Source: Haliclona indistincta (lineage: Eukaryota; Porifera; Demospongiae; Haplosclerida; Chalinidae). From it: 64,000 nt of DNA. Location of the stretch: the NCBI GenBank assembly GCA_964017065.1, contig OZ024784.1, positions 18,718,905 to 18,782,904 on the forward strand, read 5' to 3'. A model generated the notes under the pieces. It was given only the letters and a program-made list of their open reading frames with translations. It had not been told where the DNA came from and did no database searches. A program made the translations under genes and the position numbers. Shown one piece after another: positions 1-10,900 of this stretch (its first letter is position 1; every line of letters starts with the position of its first letter).

Positions 1-95
1 CTGTCCACTACGGCAGCATATGAAGTACTGTCGAGTCTTGATTTCTGTATGTAGTGTAACATTGGAAGTGTAACATTGGAATTATAATAGCATAC

Positions 96-1063
96 CTGAC
101 GAACTAGGATGGTGAGCTTTTTGATTATTCACAAAGGTAGTGTAAGTTGCGTCTTCCTCGGCTTCCTTCCAACTGTTGAATTCTTCCATAGATGAAAACT
201 CTAGAAACCTCTTTCCTAAAAGGATCAACAAAAACACCCATTTTGACCAAAAACACCTATACGGTATAACCACATCAAGCATTAATAGTTAAGAGGCTAG
301 ATTACAATGACATTAACCAAGGACAATTAACAACTTAACTTCAACAGCAAAAATCATGCACTGCATGCATACTGACTAACTTACCTAACTTTTCATTATG
401 TACACCCTCACAGTGAGTCAGTAACTCCATGTTGGTCCGAAATGCTGTGGACTTTCCATAGCAAAATGGACACTGAAAATTCCGTGTACAGCAGCTGTCT
501 GTTACACCATGCTCGATCTTTTGATGCTCGTTGAGGCGATATTTCCTAGAATAACTTTTATTGCATCCAGCAAAAGAGCAATGGTAGCTAATTCTGTCAA
601 CAGAGACCTGTTCTTGCTGTGCCGTACCATTACTTGATGTTGTAGCAGCCTGAGACTATATTATATTCAATAATGACTAATAGTATCAGTACTCACATCA
701 CTGTTCTCAGATGAATGGGTGACCTGTTCTAAGTTGAGTGTACCACTAGTAATCATACTAGTAATCATACTAGCAGCCCGGTGAGACTCCATCATAGCTT
801 CCTGAGACTACATACATTTCAATATTATTGTAGTCGTGATGGCTCTACTCACGCCACTACTCTGAGAAGAAGGAGTAACGAATTCGAAGACCTGTTCTTG
901 TTGTGTACTCCTGGATTCATTGCCGATGGCCTGAGAATGCACTCTGTATCAGCATTATAGTCATGATCGCTAACAGTTTGCTCACGTCACGATCATTAAT
1001 CTGAGAAAACACAACAGAGAGCTGTTCTTGCTGTACATGCGTAACGCTTGCTGATATGGCCAT
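96..1063 (-). CDS. C2H2 zinc-finger protein, 5' part (gene continues past left edge)
   Basis: Five exons can be read on the minus strand: 986-1063 (ATG at 1061-1063), 853-930, 697-801, 385-649 and 96-215. Introns have GT(G/A)AG donors and AG acceptors. The first three exons are 78, 78 and 105 nt, all phase 0, and encode short low-complexity segments that repeat a QQEQ(V/L) or LEQV motif. The fourth exon repeats this motif and then encodes two C2H2 fingers, CSFAGCNKSYSRKYRLNEH.. and CPFCYGKSTAFR..H....H. The last visible exon encodes FLEFSSMEEFNSWKEAEED, which reminds me of the region preceding SWIM/MULE-type domains in transposon-derived proteins; this is a weak impression. The fingers suggest a nucleic-acid-binding protein. 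The function is unknown and the C-terminus is outside the window. Confidence 0.6.
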
Positions 1064-1256
1064 TACTATGCAAGGAAGCAATCTGGTCGACTTCACAGCT
1101 ACTCTGCTGCTGTACCAGACAAGTGCACGGCAGTGGCGAGTTTTCCCGCGCCGCGGTACGCGGTTGAAGCAAGTCACGTGATTACCATGGCAACGCCTCA
1201 GGGGCTTCTCGGTACATAATGCGATTCGTTGAGAATTAACTAAGTGCACCGCCACC
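1064..1256 (-). promoter_or_regulatory. 5' flank of zinc-finger gene, with E-box
   Basis: This is a short unique stretch between the zinc-finger start codon and the large satellite array. It is GC-richer than its surroundings (CCCGCGCCGCGGTACGCGG around 1145-1163) and holds CACGTG at 1175-1180 within GTCACGTGAT. That is consistent with a promoter squeezed against the array. Promoter function is inferred. Confidence 0.4.
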
Positions 1257-1260
1257 TTAA

Positions 1261-1862
1261 CCCTTTAGTTGCTAGGTTATTTTGGCGAAAATTCGACTTG
1301 CTCTAAACTGACAGTTTGTCTAGCAATTTTCTACAACATGCAGTACGTTAGCTGTTCCAAACTAGCACTGTTTTTACCTGGCAAGTCAAAGTTTATGACC
1401 ATGTACTAAAATCTAAGTTGGCCACTCCCACTTCGGAACTGAAGCCACTTAAGTGCTGCGGCCTCGTCATTTTTCAGCTGATTTTGGTCTTCATTTAGCC
1501 CTGGTGACTGATACAAAAACCTGGTGGTGTCCAGGTGAGCAAACAGCACAGTTTAGACCATATTCTATGCCAAAGTATGCATTTCCGGGCATCCTGAAGC
1601 CCTAAAAATGCCGAAAGCGGCGAGGGGCTCTGCCCCTTCGAACCCCGGGTTAAAGGGGGGACACCCCCCTTTAAAAATCCCCCCGTTCTATATATTTTAG
1701 TGGGGAGGGCGCGGCGAAAAACAGTGGGTTTTTTTCAGGTAAAGTTATCTTCTGCAATTAAACTTGATTTGACCTTTCTAGAGCACTTTTCACACTATTA
1801 ATGACATCTAGAGTAGGTGGAGTCAATTATGACGCCTTAAGGCGTCAATAGCCTATAAAGGG
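1261..1862 (+). mobile_element. Representative 602-bp piggyBac-like MITE (copy 1 of 19)
   Basis: The element is flanked by TTAA on both sides (1257-1260 and 1863-1866), the piggyBac target. It begins CCCTTTAGTTGCTAGG and ends CCTATAAAGGG, giving terminal inverted repeats of CCCTTTA with a looser GCTA match further in. It has no open reading frame of useful length, so it is non-autonomous. The interior carries a perfect 16-bp palindrome GACGCCTTAAGGCGTC near the right end, a strong GGGGGG-ACA-CCCCCC hairpin and a GAGGGGC-TCT-GCCCC hairpin. Orientation is arbitrary. Assignment to piggyBac rests on the TTAA target and CCC/GGG ends, as no transposase is present here. Confidence 0.75.
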
Positions 1863-1995
1863 TTAATCGTTTTTCATCGAAAATTGTAAATCTTGCTGGA
1901 AATGCTCCAAAGTTGTTGGAAATCAATTCCGAGTGTTCTAAATGTCATTTAAAATCAGTTTTGGAAGAAATAGATGGCGAAGGATTATAAGGTGA
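1863..1995 (+). repeat. Representative 133-bp spacer monomer of the array
   Basis: This AT-rich monomer begins TTAATCGTTTTTCATCG and ends GGATTATAAGGTGA, followed by the next TTAA. It occurs 24 times: 12 times singly between elements and 12 times as six direct pairs. In the pairs (junction TTAA at 4952, 5824, 10391, 12002, 12874 and 13746) the sequence runs from GGTGA straight into TTAATCG with no element and no footprint. It does not occur outside the array in this window. Confidence 0.9.
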
Positions 1996-4900
1996 TTAAC
2001 CCTTTAGTTGCTAGGTTATTTTGGCGAAAATTCGACTTGCTCTAAACTGACAGTTTGTCTAGCAATTTTCTACAACATGCAGTACGTTAGCTGTTCCAAA
2101 CTAGCACTGTTTTTACCTGGCAAGTCAAAGTTTATGACCATGTACTAAAATCTAAGTTGGCCACTCCCACTTCGGAACTGAAGCCACTTAAGTGCTGCGG
2201 CCTCGTCATTTTTCAGCTGATTTTGGTCTTCATTTAGCCCTGGTGACTGATACAAAAACCTGGTGGTGTCCAGGTGAGCAAACAGCACAGTTTAGACCAT
2301 ATTCTATGCCAAAGTATGCATTTCCGGGCATCCTGAAGCCCTAAAAATGCCGAAAGCGGCGAGGGGCTCTGCCCCTTCGAACCCCGGGTTAAAGGGGGGA
2401 CACCCCCCTTTAAAAATCCCCCCGTTCTATATATTTTAGTGGGGAGGGCGCGGCGAAAAACAGTGGGTTTTTTTCAGGTAAAGTTATCTTCTGCAATTAA
2501 ACTTGATTTGACCTTTCTAGAGCACTTTTCACACTATTAATGACATCTAGAGTAGGTGGAGTCAATTATGACGCCTTAAGGCGTCAATAGCCTATAAAGG
2601 GTTAATCGTTTTTCATCGAAAATTGTAAATCTTGCTGGAAATGCTCCAAAGTTGTTGGAAATCAATTCCGAGTGTTCTAAATGTCATTTAAAATCAGTTT
2701 TGGAAGAAATAGATGGCGAAGGATTATAAGGTGATTAACCCTTTAGTTGCTAGGTTATTTTGGCGAAAATTCGACTTGCTCTAAACTGACAGTTTGTCTA
2801 GCAATTTTCTACAACATGCAGTACGTTAGCTGTTCCAAACTAGCACTGTTTTTACCTGGCAAGTCAAAGTTTATGACCATGTACTAAAATCTAAGTTGGC
2901 CACTCCCACTTCGGAACTGAAGCCACTTAAGTGCTGCGGCCTCGTCATTTTTCAGCTGATTTTGGTCTTCATTTAGCCCTGGTGACTGATACAAAAACCT
3001 GGTGGTGTCCAGGTGAGCAAACAGCACAGTTTAGACCATATTCTATGCCAAAGTATGCATTTCCGGGCATCCTGAAGCCCTAAAAATGCCGAAAGCGGCG
3101 AGGGGCTCTGCCCCTTCGAACCCCGGGTTAAAGGGGGGACACCCCCCTTTAAAAATCCCCCCGTTCTATATATTTTAGTGGGGAGGGCGCGGCGAAAAAC
3201 AGTGGGTTTTTTTCAGGTAAAGTTATCTTCTGCAATTAAACTTGATTTGACCTTTCTAGAGCACTTTTCACACTATTAATGACATCTAGAGTAGGTGGAG
3301 TCAATTATGACGCCTTAAGGCGTCAATAGCCTATAAAGGGTTAATCGTTTTTCATCGAAAATTGTAAATCTTGCTGGAAATGCTCCAAAGTTGTTGGAAA
3401 TCAATTCCGAGTGTTCTAAATGTCATTTAAAATCAGTTTTGGAAGAAATAGATGGCGAAGGATTATAAGGTGATTAACCCTTTAGTTGCTAGGTTATTTT
3501 GGCGAAAATTCGACTTGCTCTAAACTGACAGTTTGTCTAGCAATTTTCTACAACATGCAGTACGTTAGCTGTTCCAAACTAGCACTGTTTTTACCTGGCA
3601 AGTCAAAGTTTATGACCATGTACTAAAATCTAAGTTGGCCACTCCCACTTCGGAACTGAAGCCACTTAAGTGCTGCGGCCTCGTCATTTTTCAGCTGATT
3701 TTGGTCTTCATTTAGCCCTGGTGACTGATACAAAAACCTGGTGGTGTCCAGGTGAGCAAACAGCACAGTTTAGACCATATTCTATGCCAAAGTATGCATT
3801 TCCGGGCATCCTGAAGCCCTAAAAATGCCGAAAGCGGCGAGGGGCTCTGCCCCTTCGAACCCCGGGTTAAAGGGGGGACACCCCCCTTTAAAAATCCCCC
3901 CGTTCTATATATTTTAGTGGGGAGGGCGCGGCGAAAAACAGTGGGTTTTTTTCAGGTAAAGTTATCTTCTGCAATTAAACTTGATTTGACCTTTCTAGAG
4001 CACTTTTCACACTATTAATGACATCTAGAGTAGGTGGAGTCAATTATGACGCCTTAAGGCGTCAATAGCCTATAAAGGGTTAATCGTTTTTCATCGAAAA
4101 TTGTAAATCTTGCTGGAAATGCTCCAAAGTTGTTGGAAATCAATTCCGAGTGTTCTAAATGTCATTTAAAATCAGTTTTGGAAGAAATAGATGGCGAAGG
4201 ATTATAAGGTGATTAACCCTTTAGTTGCTAGGTTATTTTGGCGAAAATTCGACTTGCTCTAAACTGACAGTTTGTCTAGCAATTTTCTACAACATGCAGT
4301 ACGTTAGCTGTTCCAAACTAGCACTGTTTTTACCTGGCAAGTCAAAGTTTATGACCATGTACTAAAATCTAAGTTGGCCACTCCCACTTCGGAACTGAAG
4401 CCACTTAAGTGCTGCGGCCTCGTCATTTTTCAGCTGATTTTGGTCTTCATTTAGCCCTGGTGACTGATACAAAAACCTGGTGGTGTCCAGGTGAGCAAAC
4501 AGCACAGTTTAGACCATATTCTATGCCAAAGTATGCATTTCCGGGCATCCTGAAGCCCTAAAAATGCCGAAAGCGGCGAGGGGCTCTGCCCCTTCGAACC
4601 CCGGGTTAAAGGGGGGACACCCCCCTTTAAAAATCCCCCCGTTCTATATATTTTAGTGGGGAGGGCGCGGCGAAAAACAGTGGGTTTTTTTCAGGTAAAG
4701 TTATCTTCTGCAATTAAACTTGATTTGACCTTTCTAGAGCACTTTTCACACTATTAATGACATCTAGAGTAGGTGGAGTCAATTATGACGCCTTAAGGCG
4801 TCAATAGCCTATAAAGGGTTAATCGTTTTTCATCGAAAATTGTAAATCTTGCTGGAAATGCTCCAAAGTTGTTGGAAATCAATTCCGAGTGTTCTAAATG

Positions 4901-7900
4901 TCATTTAAAATCAGTTTTGGAAGAAATAGATGGCGAAGGATTATAAGGTGATTAATCGTTTTTCATCGAAAATTGTAAATCTTGCTGGAAATGCTCCAAA
5001 GTTGTTGGAAATCAATTCCGAGTGTTCTAAATGTCATTTAAAATCAGTTTTGGAAGAAATAGATGGCGAAGGATTATAAGGTGATTAACCCTTTAGTTGC
5101 TAGGTTATTTTGGCGAAAATTCGACTTGCTCTAAACTGACAGTTTGTCTAGCAATTTTCTACAACATGCAGTACGTTAGCTGTTCCAAACTAGCACTGTT
5201 TTTACCTGGCAAGTCAAAGTTTATGACCATGTACTAAAATCTAAGTTGGCCACTCCCACTTCGGAACTGAAGCCACTTAAGTGCTGCGGCCTCGTCATTT
5301 TTCAGCTGATTTTGGTCTTCATTTAGCCCTGGTGACTGATACAAAAACCTGGTGGTGTCCAGGTGAGCAAACAGCACAGTTTAGACCATATTCTATGCCA
5401 AAGTATGCATTTCCGGGCATCCTGAAGCCCTAAAAATGCCGAAAGCGGCGAGGGGCTCTGCCCCTTCGAACCCCGGGTTAAAGGGGGGACACCCCCCTTT
5501 AAAAATCCCCCCGTTCTATATATTTTAGTGGGGAGGGCGCGGCGAAAAACAGTGGGTTTTTTTCAGGTAAAGTTATCTTCTGCAATTAAACTTGATTTGA
5601 CCTTTCTAGAGCACTTTTCACACTATTAATGACATCTAGAGTAGGTGGAGTCAATTATGACGCCTTAAGGCGTCAATAGCCTATAAAGGGTTAATCGTTT
5701 TTCATCGAAAATTGTAAATCTTGCTGGAAATGCTCCAAAGTTGTTGGAAATCAATTCCGAGTGTTCTAAATGTCATTTAAAATCAGTTTTGGAAGAAATA
5801 GATGGCGAAGGATTATAAGGTGATTAATCGTTTTTCATCGAAAATTGTAAATCTTGCTGGAAATGCTCCAAAGTTGTTGGAAATCAATTCCGAGTGTTCT
5901 AAATGTCATTTAAAATCAGTTTTGGAAGAAATAGATGGCGAAGGATTATAAGGTGATTAACCCTTTAGTTGCTAGGTTATTTTGGCGAAAATTCGACTTG
6001 CTCTAAACTGACAGTTTGTCTAGCAATTTTCTACAACATGCAGTACGTTAGCTGTTCCAAACTAGCACTGTTTTTACCTGGCAAGTCAAAGTTTATGACC
6101 ATGTACTAAAATCTAAGTTGGCCACTCCCACTTCGGAACTGAAGCCACTTAAGTGCTGCGGCCTCGTCATTTTTCAGCTGATTTTGGTCTTCATTTAGCC
6201 CTGGTGACTGATACAAAAACCTGGTGGTGTCCAGGTGAGCAAACAGCACAGTTTAGACCATATTCTATGCCAAAGTATGCATTTCCGGGCATCCTGAAGC
6301 CCTAAAAATGCCGAAAGCGGCGAGGGGCTCTGCCCCTTCGAACCCCGGGTTAAAGGGGGGACACCCCCCTTTAAAAATCCCCCCGTTCTATATATTTTAG
6401 TGGGGAGGGCGCGGCGAAAAACAGTGGGTTTTTTTCAGGTAAAGTTATCTTCTGCAATTAAACTTGATTTGACCTTTCTAGAGCACTTTTCACACTATTA
6501 ATGACATCTAGAGTAGGTGGAGTCAATTATGACGCCTTAAGGCGTCAATAGCCTATAAAGGGTTAATCGTTTTTCATCGAAAATTGTAAATCTTGCTGGA
6601 AATGCTCCAAAGTTGTTGGAAATCAATTCCGAGTGTTCTAAATGTCATTTAAAATCAGTTTTGGAAGAAATAGATGGCGAAGGATTATAAGGTGATTAAC
6701 CCTTTAGTTGCTAGGTTATTTTGGCGAAAATTCGACTTGCTCTAAACTGACAGTTTGTCTAGCAATTTTCTACAACATGCAGTACGTTAGCTGTTCCAAA
6801 CTAGCACTGTTTTTACCTGGCAAGTCAAAGTTTATGACCATGTACTAAAATCTAAGTTGGCCACTCCCACTTCGGAACTGAAGCCACTTAAGTGCTGCGG
6901 CCTCGTCATTTTTCAGCTGATTTTGGTCTTCATTTAGCCCTGGTGACTGATACAAAAACCTGGTGGTGTCCAGGTGAGCAAACAGCACAGTTTAGACCAT
7001 ATTCTATGCCAAAGTATGCATTTCCGGGCATCCTGAAGCCCTAAAAATGCCGAAAGCGGCGAGGGGCTCTGCCCCTTCGAACCCCGGGTTAAAGGGGGGA
7101 CACCCCCCTTTAAAAATCCCCCCGTTCTATATATTTTAGTGGGGAGGGCGCGGCGAAAAACAGTGGGTTTTTTTCAGGTAAAGTTATCTTCTGCAATTAA
7201 ACTTGATTTGACCTTTCTAGAGCACTTTTCACACTATTAATGACATCTAGAGTAGGTGGAGTCAATTATGACGCCTTAAGGCGTCAATAGCCTATAAAGG
7301 GTTAATCGTTTTTCATCGAAAATTGTAAATCTTGCTGGAAATGCTCCAAAGTTGTTGGAAATCAATTCCGAGTGTTCTAAATGTCATTTAAAATCAGTTT
7401 TGGAAGAAATAGATGGCGAAGGATTATAAGGTGATTAACCCTTTAGTTGCTAGGTTATTTTGGCGAAAATTCGACTTGCTCTAAACTGACAGTTTGTCTA
7501 GCAATTTTCTACAACATGCAGTACGTTAGCTGTTCCAAACTAGCACTGTTTTTACCTGGCAAGTCAAAGTTTATGACCATGTACTAAAATCTAAGTTGGC
7601 CACTCCCACTTCGGAACTGAAGCCACTTAAGTGCTGCGGCCTCGTCATTTTTCAGCTGATTTTGGTCTTCATTTAGCCCTGGTGACTGATACAAAAACCT
7701 GGTGGTGTCCAGGTGAGCAAACAGCACAGTTTAGACCATATTCTATGCCAAAGTATGCATTTCCGGGCATCCTGAAGCCCTAAAAATGCCGAAAGCGGCG
7801 AGGGGCTCTGCCCCTTCGAACCCCGGGTTAAAGGGGGGACACCCCCCTTTAAAAATCCCCCCGTTCTATATATTTTAGTGGGGAGGGCGCGGCGAAAAAC

Positions 7901-10900
7901 AGTGGGTTTTTTTCAGGTAAAGTTATCTTCTGCAATTAAACTTGATTTGACCTTTCTAGAGCACTTTTCACACTATTAATGACATCTAGAGTAGGTGGAG
8001 TCAATTATGACGCCTTAAGGCGTCAATAGCCTATAAAGGGTTAATCGTTTTTCATCGAAAATTGTAAATCTTGCTGGAAATGCTCCAAAGTTGTTGGAAA
8101 TCAATTCCGAGTGTTCTAAATGTCATTTAAAATCAGTTTTGGAAGAAATAGATGGCGAAGGATTATAAGGTGATTAACCCTTTAGTTGCTAGGTTATTTT
8201 GGCGAAAATTCGACTTGCTCTAAACTGACAGTTTGTCTAGCAATTTTCTACAACATGCAGTACGTTAGCTGTTCCAAACTAGCACTGTTTTTACCTGGCA
8301 AGTCAAAGTTTATGACCATGTACTAAAATCTAAGTTGGCCACTCCCACTTCGGAACTGAAGCCACTTAAGTGCTGCGGCCTCGTCATTTTTCAGCTGATT
8401 TTGGTCTTCATTTAGCCCTGGTGACTGATACAAAAACCTGGTGGTGTCCAGGTGAGCAAACAGCACAGTTTAGACCATATTCTATGCCAAAGTATGCATT
8501 TCCGGGCATCCTGAAGCCCTAAAAATGCCGAAAGCGGCGAGGGGCTCTGCCCCTTCGAACCCCGGGTTAAAGGGGGGACACCCCCCTTTAAAAATCCCCC
8601 CGTTCTATATATTTTAGTGGGGAGGGCGCGGCGAAAAACAGTGGGTTTTTTTCAGGTAAAGTTATCTTCTGCAATTAAACTTGATTTGACCTTTCTAGAG
8701 CACTTTTCACACTATTAATGACATCTAGAGTAGGTGGAGTCAATTATGACGCCTTAAGGCGTCAATAGCCTATAAAGGGTTAATCGTTTTTCATCGAAAA
8801 TTGTAAATCTTGCTGGAAATGCTCCAAAGTTGTTGGAAATCAATTCCGAGTGTTCTAAATGTCATTTAAAATCAGTTTTGGAAGAAATAGATGGCGAAGG
8901 ATTATAAGGTGATTAACCCTTTAGTTGCTAGGTTATTTTGGCGAAAATTCGACTTGCTCTAAACTGACAGTTTGTCTAGCAATTTTCTACAACATGCAGT
9001 ACGTTAGCTGTTCCAAACTAGCACTGTTTTTACCTGGCAAGTCAAAGTTTATGACCATGTACTAAAATCTAAGTTGGCCACTCCCACTTCGGAACTGAAG
9101 CCACTTAAGTGCTGCGGCCTCGTCATTTTTCAGCTGATTTTGGTCTTCATTTAGCCCTGGTGACTGATACAAAAACCTGGTGGTGTCCAGGTGAGCAAAC
9201 AGCACAGTTTAGACCATATTCTATGCCAAAGTATGCATTTCCGGGCATCCTGAAGCCCTAAAAATGCCGAAAGCGGCGAGGGGCTCTGCCCCTTCGAACC
9301 CCGGGTTAAAGGGGGGACACCCCCCTTTAAAAATCCCCCCGTTCTATATATTTTAGTGGGGAGGGCGCGGCGAAAAACAGTGGGTTTTTTTCAGGTAAAG
9401 TTATCTTCTGCAATTAAACTTGATTTGACCTTTCTAGAGCACTTTTCACACTATTAATGACATCTAGAGTAGGTGGAGTCAATTATGACGCCTTAAGGCG
9501 TCAATAGCCTATAAAGGGTTAATCGTTTTTCATCGAAAATTGTAAATCTTGCTGGAAATGCTCCAAAGTTGTTGGAAATCAATTCCGAGTGTTCTAAATG
9601 TCATTTAAAATCAGTTTTGGAAGAAATAGATGGCGAAGGATTATAAGGTGATTAACCCTTTAGTTGCTAGGTTATTTTGGCGAAAATTCGACTTGCTCTA
9701 AACTGACAGTTTGTCTAGCAATTTTCTACAACATGCAGTACGTTAGCTGTTCCAAACTAGCACTGTTTTTACCTGGCAAGTCAAAGTTTATGACCATGTA
9801 CTAAAATCTAAGTTGGCCACTCCCACTTCGGAACTGAAGCCACTTAAGTGCTGCGGCCTCGTCATTTTTCAGCTGATTTTGGTCTTCATTTAGCCCTGGT
9901 GACTGATACAAAAACCTGGTGGTGTCCAGGTGAGCAAACAGCACAGTTTAGACCATATTCTATGCCAAAGTATGCATTTCCGGGCATCCTGAAGCCCTAA
10001 AAATGCCGAAAGCGGCGAGGGGCTCTGCCCCTTCGAACCCCGGGTTAAAGGGGGGACACCCCCCTTTAAAAATCCCCCCGTTCTATATATTTTAGTGGGG
10101 AGGGCGCGGCGAAAAACAGTGGGTTTTTTTCAGGTAAAGTTATCTTCTGCAATTAAACTTGATTTGACCTTTCTAGAGCACTTTTCACACTATTAATGAC
10201 ATCTAGAGTAGGTGGAGTCAATTATGACGCCTTAAGGCGTCAATAGCCTATAAAGGGTTAATCGTTTTTCATCGAAAATTGTAAATCTTGCTGGAAATGC
10301 TCCAAAGTTGTTGGAAATCAATTCCGAGTGTTCTAAATGTCATTTAAAATCAGTTTTGGAAGAAATAGATGGCGAAGGATTATAAGGTGATTAATCGTTT
10401 TTCATCGAAAATTGTAAATCTTGCTGGAAATGCTCCAAAGTTGTTGGAAATCAATTCCGAGTGTTCTAAATGTCATTTAAAATCAGTTTTGGAAGAAATA
10501 GATGGCGAAGGATTATAAGGTGATTAACCCTTTAGTTGCTAGGTTATTTTGGCGAAAATTCGACTTGCTCTAAACTGACAGTTTGTCTAGCAATTTTCTA
10601 CAACATGCAGTACGTTAGCTGTTCCAAACTAGCACTGTTTTTACCTGGCAAGTCAAAGTTTATGACCATGTACTAAAATCTAAGTTGGCCACTCCCACTT
10701 CGGAACTGAAGCCACTTAAGTGCTGCGGCCTCGTCATTTTTCAGCTGATTTTGGTCTTCATTTAGCCCTGGTGACTGATACAAAAACCTGGTGGTGTCCA
10801 GGTGAGCAAACAGCACAGTTTAGACCATATTCTATGCCAAAGTATGCATTTCCGGGCATCCTGAAGCCCTAAAAATGCCGAAAGCGGCGAGGGGCTCTGC

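Noticed and set aside
1600..1660. tRNA-like string CCCCTTCGAACCCCGGG in the array unit
   Set aside because: It looks like a T-arm/B-box, but no acceptor stem, D-arm or anticodon arm could be placed. It is better explained as a GC hairpin in the MITE.
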